This document shows, in pieces, positions 7,500 through 16,604 of a DNA stretch of 64,000 nt. Under the pieces are notes generated by a model. That model saw only the letters and a list, made by a program, of their open reading frames with translations, was not told the DNA's origin and searched no databases. This stretch comes from JBBEAM01 sp942491105. Lineage in GTDB: Bacteria; Pseudomonadota; Alphaproteobacteria; Kiloniellales; DSM-21159. The position numbers and the translations under genes are program-made. The stretch's first letter is position 1. Every line of letters starts with the position of its first letter. The DNA lies in NCBI GenBank assembly GCA_942491105.1, contig CALNZX010000012.1:248001-312000 (forward strand), in the 5' to 3' direction.

Positions 7500-8324
7500 T
7501 TGCGACGCTGTCCGCCGCGTTTTCCATCATCTCTACTCGTCTGTCTCGCGCTCGCGAGCGGATTGATCCTGGCCGCCCCCGCCGCCCAGGCGCAGCAGCG
7601 CAATGTCGATCTGGAGCTGGTGATCGCGGTCGACTGCTCCTATAGCGTCGATCTCGGCGAGTTCGAGCTGCAGGCCGGCGGCATCGCGCAGGCCTTTCGC
7701 AGCCAGGAGGTGATCGACGCCATTCTGCAGGGCGCCCACGGCGCCATCGCCGTCACCGTGCTGCAGTGGTCGAGCCAGCTCTCCCAGGAAGTCGCCATCC
7801 CCTGGACCGTCGTGGAGTCCCGCGAAAGCGCCTTCGCGCTTTCCGTCGCCATCGAGTCCATGCCGCGGCTGACCGCCGACGGCGCCACCTCGATTTCCGC
7901 CGCCATCGCCGCCAGCCTGCGTCTTTTCGAGCTGTCGCCGGTCCGGGGCCTGCGCCGGGTCATCGACGTTTCCGGCGACGGCCGCAACAACAACGGTCCG
8001 GCCCTGCGCGCCGCCCGCGACACCGCGGTGGCGCGCGGCGTCACCCTCAACGGCCTGGCCATTCTCAACGAGATCAAGACCCTGCATTACTATTTCGAGC
8101 AGCAGATGATCGGCGGCACCGGCGCCTTCGTCGAGATCGCCAACCGCTACGCCGATTACCCGCAGGCCATGGCCCGCAAGCTGGTCAAGGAGATCGTCTC
8201 CTTCCCGATATCGCACAAGCCGCCGGACCGCCCCGCCGCGCGCCGGCTGGCGGGGCTTCAGCCGCCGGTGCGGATCACCCCGGACTCCGGCGGCGCGCCC
8301 GCCGGCGCCCCCTGGGCGAGGTAA
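7500..8324 (+). CDS. Secreted DUF1194 (VWA-like) protein
   Basis: A 274-residue protein with a TTG start (7500) preceded by GGGAG. Residues 1-32 form a signal peptide ending in AQA. The mature part is a von Willebrand A-like domain: LVIAVDCSYSVD gives the MIDAS DxSxS pattern, followed by ADGATSISAAI and VIDVSGDGRNN. These are features of DUF1194, an alphaproteobacterial family of unknown role. The ribosome-binding site sits in the right arm of a small hairpin (7474-7495), which could tune translation. The last 67 bases overlap, tail to tail, the TlpA-like gene on the other strand. Confidence 0.88.
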   Translation: MRRCPPRFPSSLLVCLALASGLILAAPAAQAQQRNVDLELVIAVDCSYSVDLGEFELQAGGIAQAFRSQEVIDAILQGAHGAIAVTVLQWSSQLSQEVAIPWTVVESRESAFALSVAIESMPRLTADGATSISAAIAASLRLFELSPVRGLRRVIDVSGDGRNNNGPALRAARDTAVARGVTLNGLAILNEIKTLHYYFEQQMIGGTGAFVEIANRYADYPQAMARKLVKEIVSFPISHKPPDRPAARRLAGLQPPVRITPDSGGAPAGAPWAR

Positions 8325-8863
8325 TAGCGCAACAGGGCCAGGGCCTCCGGGCTGTCCCAGGCCGCGGCGCCGCGCAGGGCGCCGACAATGCGCCCCTGGG
8401 CATCGATCACATAGCTGGTCGGCATCGCCGTCACGCCGAACGCCGCCGCCAGGGTGCCGCGCGGGTCGAGATAGGCCTTGAGATGCTGAACCGCGAGATC
8501 GCGCAGAAAGGGTTTGACGATGGACAGCCCCTGGCGGTCGACGGAGACCGTGAGCACCGCCAGCCCCTCCCCGCCGAGCAAGCCCTGCAGGGCGTCCAGC
8601 GAAGGCATCTCGTAGACGCAGGGCGGGCACCAGGTGGCCCAGAAGTTGAGCAGCACCACCCGTCCATGGAAGTCGGCGAGGCTGACTCCCAGCTCCTGAT
8701 CGTTGAAAAAGCGGGTCGCGGGCGCTGGCACCGGCTGGTCCAAGAGCGTAAAGTCGCGGAAATCTCCTTGCAGAGGCGGGCCTTCATCCGCCAAAAGATC
8801 GGGCGCCGCCAGCATCATGAGGGCGGCGAGACAGAAACTGCGGATCGATAGGCGGATCATCAT
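8258..8863 (-). CDS. TlpA-like periplasmic thioredoxin
   Basis: A 201-residue protein with an N-terminal signal peptide (hydrophobic residues about 8-24, then LADEG). The thioredoxin fold carries the redox motif in LLNFWATWCPPCVYEMPSL, and a cis-Pro loop in TAMPTSYVID. TlpA/ResA-like proteins reduce disulfides in the cell envelope, often for cytochrome c or copper-site assembly. ATG 8863 is followed directly by another ATG. Only 15 bases separate this start from the divergent argH start, so at least one promoter must lie inside the neighbouring coding sequence. The 3' end overlaps the DUF1194 gene by 67 bases. Confidence 0.9.
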   Translation of the reverse strand: MMIRLSIRSFCLAALMMLAAPDLLADEGPPLQGDFRDFTLLDQPVPAPATRFFNDQELGVSLADFHGRVVLLNFWATWCPPCVYEMPSLDALQGLLGGEGLAVLTVSVDRQGLSIVKPFLRDLAVQHLKAYLDPRGTLAAAFGVTAMPTSYVIDAQGRIVGALRGAAAWDSPEALALLRYYLAQGAPAGAPPESGVIRTGG

Positions 8864-8878
8864 TGGTTAGTGAAATCC

Positions 8879-10300
8879 ATGTCGTCTAAGTCGAAGGATA
8901 ACGCCCCGCAAGGGAGCGGCCAGGCCAACGCCATGTGGGGCGGCCGCTTCAGCGCCGCGCCCGATGCCGTGATGGAGTCTATCAACGCTTCCATCGATGT
9001 CGACCGGCGTCTCTACGCCGAGGATATCCGGGCGTCCCAGGCGCATGCCCGCATGCTGGCCAAGCAGGGTATCCTGAGCGACGCCGACGGCGCGGCCATC
9101 GTCGCCGGCCTCGACAGGATCGCCGAGGAGATCGCGGCGGGGAACTTCACCTTCTCGGCGGCGCTGGAAGACATCCACATGAACGTCGAGGCGCGCCTCA
9201 AGGAGATTATCGGCGAGCCCGCCGGGCGCCTGCACACCGGGCGCTCGCGCAACGACCAGGTGGCCACCGACTTCCGGCTCTGGGTGCGCGGCGCCATCGA
9301 CGCGCTCGACGGTCAGGCCCGCGACCTCCAGGTGGCGCTGCTCGACCAGGCCGAGGCCGAGGCCGACACCGTCATGCCCGGCTACACCCATCTGCAGGCG
9401 GCCCAGCCGGTGACCTTCGGCCATCATCTGCTGGCCTATGTGGAGATGCTCGGGCGCGACCGGGGCCGCCTGGCCGATGCCCGCCGCCGGCTGAACGAGT
9501 CGCCGCTCGGCGCGGCGGCGCTGGCCGGCACCTCCTTTCCCATCGACCGGGAAGAAACCGCCCGTGAGCTCGGCTTCGACCGGCCCATGGCCAATTCCCT
9601 CGACGCCGTGTCCGACCGCGACTTCGCGCTGGAGTTCCTGGCCGCCGCGGCGATCCTGTCGATCCATCTCTCGCGCTTCGCCGAAGAGATGGTGATCTGG
9701 TGCGCCGAGGGCTTCCGCTTCATCGACTTGAGCGATGCCTTCACCACCGGCAGCTCGATCATGCCGCAGAAGAAGAACCCCGACGCCGCCGAGCTGGTGC
9801 GCGCCAAGACCGGCCGCGTGATCGGCGCCCTGAACACCCTCATGGTGGTCATGAAGGGCCTGCCGCTGGCCTACGGCAAGGACATGCAGGAAGACAAGGA
9901 GCACGTCTTCGACGCCGCCGACACCCTGGCCCTGTCGCTGGCGGCGATGACCGGCATGGTCCGCGACCTCAAGGCCAACCGGGCGCGCATGCTGGCCGCC
10001 ACCTCGGCCGGCTTCCTGACCGCCACCGACCTCGCCGACTGGCTGGTGCGGGTTCTCGACCTGCCCTTCCGCGAGGCGCATCACGCCACGGGAGCCATCG
10101 TCGCCAAGGCCGAGGCCGCCGGCTGCGGGCTCGGCGAGCTGCCGCTGGAAGAGCTGCGGGCGGTGGAGCCGCGGATCACGGATGCCGTCTACGACGTGCT
10201 CTCGGTGGAGAGCTCCGTCGCCAGCCGCAGCAGCTATGGCGGCACGGCGCCCGATCGGGTACGCTCGGCGATCGCTGAGGCACGGGAACGCTATCTATGA
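8879..10300 (+). CDS. argH: Argininosuccinate lyase
   Basis: About 473 residues from ATG 8879; an in-frame GTG at 8870 and an ATG at 8933 (MWGGRFS, the core family start) are alternatives. The superfamily signature TGSSIMPQKKNPD, with the mobile loop Ser, is present, as are MNVEARLKEIIG and LHTGRSRNDQVATD. It splits argininosuccinate into arginine and fumarate, the last step of arginine synthesis. The gene overlaps the lptM-like lipoprotein gene by four bases (ATGA) and is followed by lysA, the usual alphaproteobacterial order. Confidence 0.97.
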   Translation: MSSKSKDNAPQGSGQANAMWGGRFSAAPDAVMESINASIDVDRRLYAEDIRASQAHARMLAKQGILSDADGAAIVAGLDRIAEEIAAGNFTFSAALEDIHMNVEARLKEIIGEPAGRLHTGRSRNDQVATDFRLWVRGAIDALDGQARDLQVALLDQAEAEADTVMPGYTHLQAAQPVTFGHHLLAYVEMLGRDRGRLADARRRLNESPLGAAALAGTSFPIDREETARELGFDRPMANSLDAVSDRDFALEFLAAAAILSIHLSRFAEEMVIWCAEGFRFIDLSDAFTTGSSIMPQKKNPDAAELVRAKTGRVIGALNTLMVVMKGLPLAYGKDMQEDKEHVFDAADTLALSLAAMTGMVRDLKANRARMLAATSAGFLTATDLADWLVRVLDLPFREAHHATGAIVAKAEAAGCGLGELPLEELRAVEPRITDAVYDVLSVESSVASRSSYGGTAPDRVRSAIAEARERYL

Positions 10301-10545
10301 CGCGCCGGGCAGGAACTTTTCTTCTGCTGATCCTCGCCGCGCTGGCGCTGGCCGCCTGCGGCAAGAAGGCCGAGGTTCGTCCACCCGACGGCGAGGAGGC
10401 CGCCTATAGCTACCCGCAACCCTATCCGGCCCCGCGCAGCGTGGTTCCCGGCGGCACCAGCGCCGGCGAGCTGCCGCCGGTTTTCGGAGACGACCGGTCG
10501 GCCGACGAATCGCGCACCAAACGCGAATTTACCGGTCCCAGCTAA
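10297..10545 (+). CDS. lptM: LptM/YifL-type small lipoprotein
   Basis: An 82-residue lipoprotein. The signal peptide ends in a lipobox, LALAAC, so Cys21 should be lipidated; the short conserved head CGKKAEVRPP follows, then a Pro-rich disordered tail. LptM proteins associate with the LptD/LptE outer-membrane LPS translocon and help its disulfide maturation. The start overlaps the argH stop (ATGA), and lysA begins 18 bases after. This argH-lptM-lysA order is widely conserved, which supports the assignment more than the sequence itself does. Confidence 0.8.
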   Translation: MTRRAGTFLLLILAALALAACGKKAEVRPPDGEEAAYSYPQPYPAPRSVVPGGTSAGELPPVFGDDRSADESRTKREFTGPS

Positions 10546-10563
10546 ACGCCGCGCAGGAATCCC

Positions 10564-11829
10564 ATGACCTATTTCGATTACAAGGGCGGCGTGCTACACG
10601 CCGAAAATCTCTCGCTCGACCGCCTTGCGGCGGAGATCGGCACGCCGTTCCATCTCTATTCCAGTGCAGCCCTGGAGAACGCCTATCGCAATTTCGACGC
10701 CGCGCTGAGGGCCGAGGCGCTCGACTACCGCATCTGCTACGCGATCAAGGCCAATCCGCATCAGGCGATCATCTCGACCTTCGCCGCCCTGGGCGCGGGA
10801 GCGGACGTGGTCTCCCTCGGCGAGCTGACCCGGGCCTTGGCCGCCGGCATTCCGGCGGCGCAGATCGTCTTCGCCGGGGTCGGCAAGACCGAGCCGGAGA
10901 TGGCCGCCGCCCTGGACGCCGGGATCCTGCAGTTCAACATCGAGTCCCTGCCCGAAATGGAGGCGCTGAACCGCGTCGCCGGGGAAAAGGGCCTGATCGC
11001 GCCGGTTGCGATCCGCGTCAATCCCGATGTCGACGCCCGCACCCATGCCAAGATCACCACCGGCAAGGCGGAGAACAAGTTCGGCATCGATCTGACCCAC
11101 GCCGCCGCCGCCTTCGCTAAGGCCGCGCAGCTTCCGCACCTGGCGCCCAAGGGCATCGCCGTGCATATCGGCTCGCAGTTGACCGAGATCGCCCCCTACG
11201 AGGATGCCTTCGCCAAGATCGCGGCGCTGTTCGAGGAGCTGCGCGGCGCCGGCATTCCGCTGGAGCGTATAGACCTGGGCGGCGGGCTCGGCGTGACCTA
11301 CCGGGACGAAACGCCGCCCGATCCGGCCGCCTATGCCGCCGCGGTCAAGCGCACCGTCGGACGCCTCGGCGTGCCGCTGATCTTCGAGCCAGGGCGGCTT
11401 CTGGTCGCCGAAGCCGGCATTCTCGTGACTCGCGTGATCTATGCCAAGGACGGCGCGACACGCCGCTTTCTGGTGGTCGACGCGGCGATGAACGACCTGA
11501 TCCGCCCGACGCTCTATGACGCCTGGCACGATATCGTCACGGTGCGCCAGGGCAGCGACGCAGTTTCGCCGCAAACGGTCGATATCGTCGGTCCGATCTG
11601 CGAGACGGGCGATACTTTCGCACGGGGCCGGCCGCTGCCGCCCAGCGAAAGCGGCGACCTGCTCGCGATTTGTTCAACCGGCGCCTATGGCGCGACCATG
11701 GCATCGACCTATAATTCCAGGGTGCCCGCGCCCGAGGTGATGGTGCGCGGCAGTGCCTACCAGGTGATCAAGCCGCGCATCGACTACCAGGCGTTGATCG
11801 GGCAGGATGTGGTTCCCGACTGGCTCTAG
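10564..11829 (+). CDS. lysA: Diaminopimelate decarboxylase
   Basis: A 421-residue PLP enzyme of the fold type III group. The PLP lysine lies in YAIKANPH, the phosphate-binding Gly-rich loop in LGGGLGVTY, and the substrate region in EPGRLLVAEAG and CETGDTFA (the active-site Cys of the partner subunit). GAYGATMASTYNSR is the conserved C-terminal motif. It makes L-lysine from meso-diaminopimelate. It is third in the argH-lptM-lysA operon and is followed after 44 bases by the DUF4175 gene. Confidence 0.97.
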   Translation: MTYFDYKGGVLHAENLSLDRLAAEIGTPFHLYSSAALENAYRNFDAALRAEALDYRICYAIKANPHQAIISTFAALGAGADVVSLGELTRALAAGIPAAQIVFAGVGKTEPEMAAALDAGILQFNIESLPEMEALNRVAGEKGLIAPVAIRVNPDVDARTHAKITTGKAENKFGIDLTHAAAAFAKAAQLPHLAPKGIAVHIGSQLTEIAPYEDAFAKIAALFEELRGAGIPLERIDLGGGLGVTYRDETPPDPAAYAAAVKRTVGRLGVPLIFEPGRLLVAEAGILVTRVIYAKDGATRRFLVVDAAMNDLIRPTLYDAWHDIVTVRQGSDAVSPQTVDIVGPICETGDTFARGRPLPPSESGDLLAICSTGAYGATMASTYNSRVPAPEVMVRGSAYQVIKPRIDYQALIGQDVVPDWL

Positions 11830-11873
11830 GGGAAGCGAGCCTCGCATCGGGATGAAACCGAAACGAGGAGCAT

Positions 11874-14363
11874 GTGACCCAAAACACGCGGCGGCAGAGC
11901 GAAGCAACCACGCAGCAAGGCATCCGGCGGCTCGGCGGCATGCTTGCCCTGACCAGGGCCGTGCTGGCCTGGGAACGCATCTGGCCGGCGCTCTGGCCCT
12001 TGGCCGGGGTTCTGGGTCTGTTTGTCGCTTGCGCCCTGCTCGGTATCTTTCAGCTACTGCCCGCCTGGCTGCATAGCCTGCTGCTCGCGGTCTTCGCCGC
12101 CGGGCTGCTCGCCGCGCTCTGGCTGGCGGCGCGCGGCATCCGCGGGGCCGTGCAGCTTAGCGCTCAGCGCCGCCTGGAAATCGAAAGCGAACTCCCGCAT
12201 CGCCCGCTCGCCGGCTTGCACGACGATCTGGCGACGGCGCGCGACGACCCCGCCACGCGTGCCCTATGGGAAGCCCATCGCCGCAGGCTCGCCGAGGAGG
12301 CGAAGCGGCTGCGCGTCGGCCCGCCGCGACTGGGCTGGCCCCAGGCCGATTCCTTCGGCCTGCGCGCCGTGGTCGGTCTGCTGCTGGTGATCGGCCTGAC
12401 CGTCGGCGGGCTGGAATGGCGCGAACGCCTCGGCGCCGCCCTGACGCCGCAGTTTTCCGCGCAAGCCGCCGCGGCGCTTCCGCCGCAGCTCACCCTCTGG
12501 ATCAATCCGCCCGAATACACCGGCACGGCGCCGATCTATCTGGAAACCCGGGGCCAGGACGGCGGCGCCGAGGCGGCCCCGCGTCCGCCGATCGAACTGC
12601 CCATCGGCAGCACCCTCCTGGGGCAGATTCAGGGCTTGTCCGGCGGCGCGCCGGATTTGCTGGTCGACGCGGCCGCGACCCCCTTCGAGCCGGGGGGCAG
12701 CGGCATTTTCGAGATCAGCCGCGAAATCACGGAGGGGGCGCGCCTCAGCGTGCGCCAGGGCGCCGATACCCTGGCCAGCTGGGATCTGAAGGTGATCCCC
12801 GACAACGCCCCCTGGATCGTCTTCGCCGCGCCGCCCACGGGCGGCCAGCGGCGGGCGCTGAGGATCGAGTACCACGCCGAGGACGACTACGGCATCGTCG
12901 GCGCGCGCGCGATCATCACCCGCGATGCCGCGTCCGGCGAGGAGCCGCTGATCCTGGACCTGGGCCTGGGCACCCGCGAAGGCACGTCGGTCGAGAACAG
13001 CAGCTACCACGACCTCACCGCGCACCTCTGGGCCGGCCTGCCGGTGACCATCCAGCTGGAGGCCAGCGACGCCGCCGGCCAGAGCGGGCGCAGCGAGCCC
13101 GTCGCCATGGTTCTGCCGGAACGCATCTTTCAGCACCCCATCGCGCGCATGCTGGTCGAGCTGCGCAAGGACCTCACGCGCAACCCCCTGCAGCGCCTGC
13201 CGGTCGTGCAGGCCTTGGGCGCCATCGGCGCCAACCCGGCGCAGTATGCCTTCGATTGGGTCGTTTCCCTCGCCCTGCGCTCGGCCGAGCGGCGGCTGAT
13301 CTACGACCGTAGCGCGCGCAGCCTGCCCCAGGTGCAGAAGCTGCTCTGGCAGACCGCGCTGCACATCGAGTTCGGCGAGATGTCCCTGGCCGAGCTGGAG
13401 CTGCGCGAGATCCAGGAGCGGCTGCAGGAGGCGCTGGAGAACGGCGCTCCCGACGCGGAGATCGAGCAACTGATGAGCGAGCTGCAGCAGGCCATCGACC
13501 GCTATCTCGACGCCATCACCGAGCAGGCGATGCAGGACATGATGGAGCAGGGGCTGGAGTCCCAGCAGCTGCCGCCCGGCGCGCAGACGATGAACCGCGA
13601 CGATCTGCAATCGATGGTCGATCAGGCGCGCGAGCTGGCGCGCACCGGCTCCCGCGATGCCGCCCAGCAGATGCTGTCCCAGCTGCAGGAGATGCTGGAG
13701 AACATGCAAGCGGGGCTGTCGCAAGGCATGAGCCCGGAACAGCAGCGCGCCCAGGAAACCATGCGCCAGATGGAAGATTTGATGCGCGACCAGCAGGAGC
13801 TGCTCGACCGCAGCTTCCAGCGCTCCCAGGACGGCGAACTGGAGCCGCTCACCGGCGAAATGAACCCCAATCTGCGCGATGCCGAAAAGCAGGAAGCCTT
13901 GCGCCAGCGGCTCGGCGACGTGATGCGCGAGCTGGGTGAGCTCGGCGGTGACATTCCCCGCCCCCTGGGCAGCGCCGAACGCTCGATGAGCGCGGCGCGC
14001 GACGCCCTGGAGGAGAACCTGCCTGGCGATGCCATCGACCCCCAGGCCAACGCCATGGACCAGCTACAGCAGGGACTGGAAGGCATGATCGATCAGTTCG
14101 TGCAGCAGCAGCTTGGCCAGGGCGAGGGCGGCGGCAGCGGCCAGCGCTCCTTCAGCGAGGATGGCCTCGCCGATCCGCTCGGGCGCGATCCCAGTGGCGG
14201 CGAAGGCAGCGAAAGCGCCGAAGGCCGCGGCGTCAGCATCCCCGAACAATCGGAGGTGCTGCGCAGCCGGCAGATCCTCAACGAACTGCGCAAACGCAGC
14301 GGCGACCGCAGCCGGCCCCGGTTCGAACTCGATTACATCGAAAGGCTGATGCGCCAGTTCTAG
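11874..14363 (+). CDS. DUF4175/TIGR02302 membrane protein
   Basis: An 829-residue protein with a GTG start just after GAGGAG; an overlapping ATG at 11872 runs straight into TGA. Two hydrophobic segments occur in residues 35-88 and a third at about 160-182 (VVGLLLVIGLTVGG). The middle is beta-rich, and residues about 520-780 are Gln/Glu/Met-rich helices with coiled-coil character (QEMLENMQAG, QQRAQETMRQMEDL, QQLGQGEGGG). The C-terminus ends LDYIERLMRQF, conserved in TIGR02302. The family is almost confined to Alphaproteobacteria and has no firm function; envelope location is inferred. It follows lysA in the same direction and is probably cotranscribed. Confidence 0.9.
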   Translation: MTQNTRRQSEATTQQGIRRLGGMLALTRAVLAWERIWPALWPLAGVLGLFVACALLGIFQLLPAWLHSLLLAVFAAGLLAALWLAARGIRGAVQLSAQRRLEIESELPHRPLAGLHDDLATARDDPATRALWEAHRRRLAEEAKRLRVGPPRLGWPQADSFGLRAVVGLLLVIGLTVGGLEWRERLGAALTPQFSAQAAAALPPQLTLWINPPEYTGTAPIYLETRGQDGGAEAAPRPPIELPIGSTLLGQIQGLSGGAPDLLVDAAATPFEPGGSGIFEISREITEGARLSVRQGADTLASWDLKVIPDNAPWIVFAAPPTGGQRRALRIEYHAEDDYGIVGARAIITRDAASGEEPLILDLGLGTREGTSVENSSYHDLTAHLWAGLPVTIQLEASDAAGQSGRSEPVAMVLPERIFQHPIARMLVELRKDLTRNPLQRLPVVQALGAIGANPAQYAFDWVVSLALRSAERRLIYDRSARSLPQVQKLLWQTALHIEFGEMSLAELELREIQERLQEALENGAPDAEIEQLMSELQQAIDRYLDAITEQAMQDMMEQGLESQQLPPGAQTMNRDDLQSMVDQARELARTGSRDAAQQMLSQLQEMLENMQAGLSQGMSPEQQRAQETMRQMEDLMRDQQELLDRSFQRSQDGELEPLTGEMNPNLRDAEKQEALRQRLGDVMRELGELGGDIPRPLGSAERSMSAARDALEENLPGDAIDPQANAMDQLQQGLEGMIDQFVQQQLGQGEGGGSGQRSFSEDGLADPLGRDPSGGEGSESAEGRGVSIPEQSEVLRSRQILNELRKRSGDRSRPRFELDYIERLMRQF

Positions 14364-14395
14364 GCGCGCGCGCACCGTAACCGGCGCGCCGGCAG

Positions 14396-14815
14396 TCAGG
14401 CGTAGAAGCGCTCTCCGCCGGCCGGCGGCGAGGTCTCGTCCCCGGAGGCATGGGCGGTGCCGAGCATGCCCTGCACCCGGCGGCAAAACGCCTGCAGCGT
14501 GAAGGGCTTGACGATAACTTCATGGTCCAGATGTTCGAGGTCGTAGGCGCGCTGGCACTCGGCGGCGTAGCCGGTCATCACCAGAACCGGCAGCTTGGGA
14601 TGCAGCGCGCGCACCTTCTCGCAGAGGCCTATGCCGTCGAGGCCGGGCATCACGACATCGGTAATCAAAAGATCGAAGGTTTCGGCCTCCAAAGCGGCCA
14701 AGGCCTGCAAACCGTCTTCGACGGCGGTCACATCGTGCTTCTTGAAACTCAAGGCCCGGGACGCGAAGGCGCGTACCGCGGGGTCGTCTTCCGCGATGAG
14801 GATCCTTGCCGCCAT
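14396..14815 (-). CDS. CpdR-like single-domain response regulator
   Basis: A 139-residue CheY-like receiver with no output domain. ATG 14815 (MAARILIAEDD) has AGGAG about 10 bases upstream. Receiver residues are intact: acidic pair in IAEDD, phospho-acceptor Asp in LLITDVVMPGLDG, the Thr in VLVMTGYAAE, and Lys in VKPFTL. The MTGYAAE...H..I.KPFTL pattern resembles the CpdR family, whose members control ClpXP-dependent proteolysis in the CckA-ChpT-CtrA phosphorelay. A full CtrA box lies 141 bases upstream, which fits a CtrA-controlled feedback component. CpdR identity is inferred; a generic CheY-like role remains possible. Confidence 0.8.
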   Translation of the reverse strand: MAARILIAEDDPAVRAFASRALSFKKHDVTAVEDGLQALAALEAETFDLLITDVVMPGLDGIGLCEKVRALHPKLPVLVMTGYAAECQRAYDLEHLDHEVIVKPFTLQAFCRRVQGMLGTAHASGDETSPPAGGERFYA

Positions 14816-14955
14816 GCTGATAGCTCCTGACAAAAAAACCCGCGAAGAGGGCGCCTCGAATCAGCCCCGCATCAGGACTCTTACAGGTGCCAGGACCCTG
14901 GGAGCGCCGCCGCGAAGTGAAACGCCGTCAGGCGCCAAGGCTAGCGTCCGAGAGC

Positions 14956-14970
14956 TTAACAATCTGTTAA
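14956..14970. promoter_or_regulatory. CtrA box TTAA-N7-TTAA
   Basis: TTAACAATCTGTTAA is a full CtrA consensus (TTAA, seven bases, TTAA) and at the same time a perfect inverted repeat, TTAACA-ATC-TGTTAA. It lies in the 185-base gap upstream of the receiver gene and downstream of the MJ0042 gene, both on the minus strand. A GANTC (CcrM) site follows at about 14988. Confidence 0.65.
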
Positions 14971-15000
14971 TGTGAACAGGAAATTGCGAATCAGTCGCGA

Positions 15001-15738
15001 TCAGCGCGGCCCGGCGAACTCCACGCGCAGCGCGCTTTCCTCGGGCGGGTTGGCGGCCGAGGTTTCGAAGCTGGCGACGTCTCCGGGAGCGAGGCTGCGG
15101 GCCGCCGCCGCGAACTCCCAGCTCAAGACTTCCCGGCCTGCGGCGTTCGATACGACGGCGCGCAGCAAGGGCAGCGTGCGCGTGCCCCCCGAAACGTTGA
15201 CGATTGAACCGGAGACGACGATGCGCCTTTCGCCGCCGACCGTGCGGCGCACGGAGGTGACACCGGTGATCTCCAATCCCTCGCCCAGGCTCTGGATCGG
15301 AATATTAAGCGCGCGGTAAATCTCCGCCGTTTCCGGTACCTCGGCGACGATCTTGTCGCGGAAATGCCAGGCCGAGAAAACCAGAGCCGCGATGACCGCC
15401 AGAAAGACGATCCAGCCGAAAGCCGAACCGCCGCCGCGCGGCGAGCGCTTGGGATAGGGCTCATGGCCCAGGGATTCGTCGCGCGGCCGTTCTCTGCGCC
15501 GTACGGCGTCGCGCTGCGGCGGGGCGCTGTAGGGATCCGGCTCGGGCGCCGCGCCGGGGCGCGATTCCTGCAGCGTCGCCTGTCGAGGCTGCGGCGCGGC
15601 GGCCGGGGCACGGGCAAGGGGCGGCGCCTCTCGCCAAACATGACCGCAGCGTCCGCAGCGCAGGCGTCGGGCGCCGTGATCGAAGGCCTCGGCCTCCGCC
15701 TTGAATGTGGCGCTGCAGGATGGACAGGTGAGATGCAT
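15001..15738 (-). CDS. MJ0042 zinc-finger/DUF3426 protein
   Basis: A 245-residue protein starting MHLTCPSCSATF at ATG 15738. Two Cys pairs, CPSC near residue 5 and CGRC near residue 30, form the MJ0042-type zinc ribbon. A Pro/Arg-rich linker follows, then one membrane helix (GWIVFLAVIAALVFSAWHF, about residues 115-133) and a C-terminal DUF3426 domain of beta type (GGTRTLPLLRAVVSNAAG). Proteins of this design occur next to ftsE in Alphaproteobacteria; AgmX/GltJ-like roles in motility or envelope processes have been suggested elsewhere but not for this group. It is divergent from ftsE. Confidence 0.85.
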   Translation of the reverse strand: MHLTCPSCSATFKAEAEAFDHGARRLRCGRCGHVWREAPPLARAPAAAPQPRQATLQESRPGAAPEPDPYSAPPQRDAVRRRERPRDESLGHEPYPKRSPRGGGSAFGWIVFLAVIAALVFSAWHFRDKIVAEVPETAEIYRALNIPIQSLGEGLEITGVTSVRRTVGGERRIVVSGSIVNVSGGTRTLPLLRAVVSNAAGREVLSWEFAAAARSLAPGDVASFETSAANPPEESALRVEFAGPR

Positions 15739-15889
15739 GATTCGCTTTCGGATTACCCGGACCGCATGAGACAATCCTTCATAAAGCTGGGAAATCGGCA
15801 AGGCAAGCCGCGACGGCGATGCTTTACGCTCGGCCCGCCGCCATGCGATCTTTCGCCGCCGGTTGTAAAATCAAAGGAAATTCCGACCC

Positions 15890-16603
15890 TTGATCCGCTT
15901 CGAAGAGGTATCCCTGCGCTACGATACGGGTCCAGAGGTCCTGCGCGACCTCGATTTCCATCTTGAGCCCGGATCCTTTCACTTCCTGCTCGGCCCGAGC
16001 GGCGCCGGTAAATCCTCCCTGCTGAAGATGATGTCGCTGGGACAGCGGCCGAGCACCGGGCGCCTCAGTCTGTTCGGGCGCGACGTCTCGCGGCTCGACC
16101 GCAAGGAGCGGGCGCTGCTGCGCCGGCGCATCGGCGTGGTGTTTCAGGACTTCCGTCTGATCGAACACCTCAGCGCGCTGGAGAATGTCGCCCTGCCCCT
16201 GCGGGTCGCCGGGCAACGCGAGGATAAGGTCCGCGAGCACGTTTCCGAGCTGCTGGCCTGGGTCGGCCTGGCCGATCACCTGCATGCCCTGCCGGCGACG
16301 CTTTCCGGCGGCCAGCAGCAACGGGTCGCCATTGCGCGCGCGGTGATCAGCAGGCCGAGCCTGCTGCTCGCCGACGAGCCCACGGGCAACGTCGACGACC
16401 GCATCGCGATGCGCCTGCTCTACCTCTTCGAGGAACTGCACCGCAACGGCACCACCGTGGTCATCGCCACCCATAACGAGTTGCTCGCTGGCCGCTTCGA
16501 TCAGCCGGTGGTGCGCTTGAAAGATCATAGCGCCGATATCGAGGACGATCGCCAGGCCGCGGCGCCGCGGCGCGAACTCACGGCGCCGCGGGAAGGGCTC
16601 TAA
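15890..16603 (+). CDS. ftsE: Cell division ATP-binding protein FtsE
   Basis: A 237-residue ABC ATPase with a TTG start (AAAGGA about 10 bases upstream). Walker A is GPSGAGKSSLL, the signature is LSGGQQQRVAIARA, and Walker B is LLLADEPTGNVD; the Q-loop is VVFQDFRLI and the H-loop His lies in VIATHN. FtsE works with FtsX at the septum, coupling ATP hydrolysis to activation of periplasmic peptidoglycan amidases. ftsX starts one base after its stop. The family is typically about 220 residues; the extra C-terminal tail is polar and unconserved. Confidence 0.95.
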   Translation: MIRFEEVSLRYDTGPEVLRDLDFHLEPGSFHFLLGPSGAGKSSLLKMMSLGQRPSTGRLSLFGRDVSRLDRKERALLRRRIGVVFQDFRLIEHLSALENVALPLRVAGQREDKVREHVSELLAWVGLADHLHALPATLSGGQQQRVAIARAVISRPSLLLADEPTGNVDDRIAMRLLYLFEELHRNGTTVVIATHNELLAGRFDQPVVRLKDHSADIEDDRQAAAPRRELTAPREGL

Positions 16604-16604
16604 G

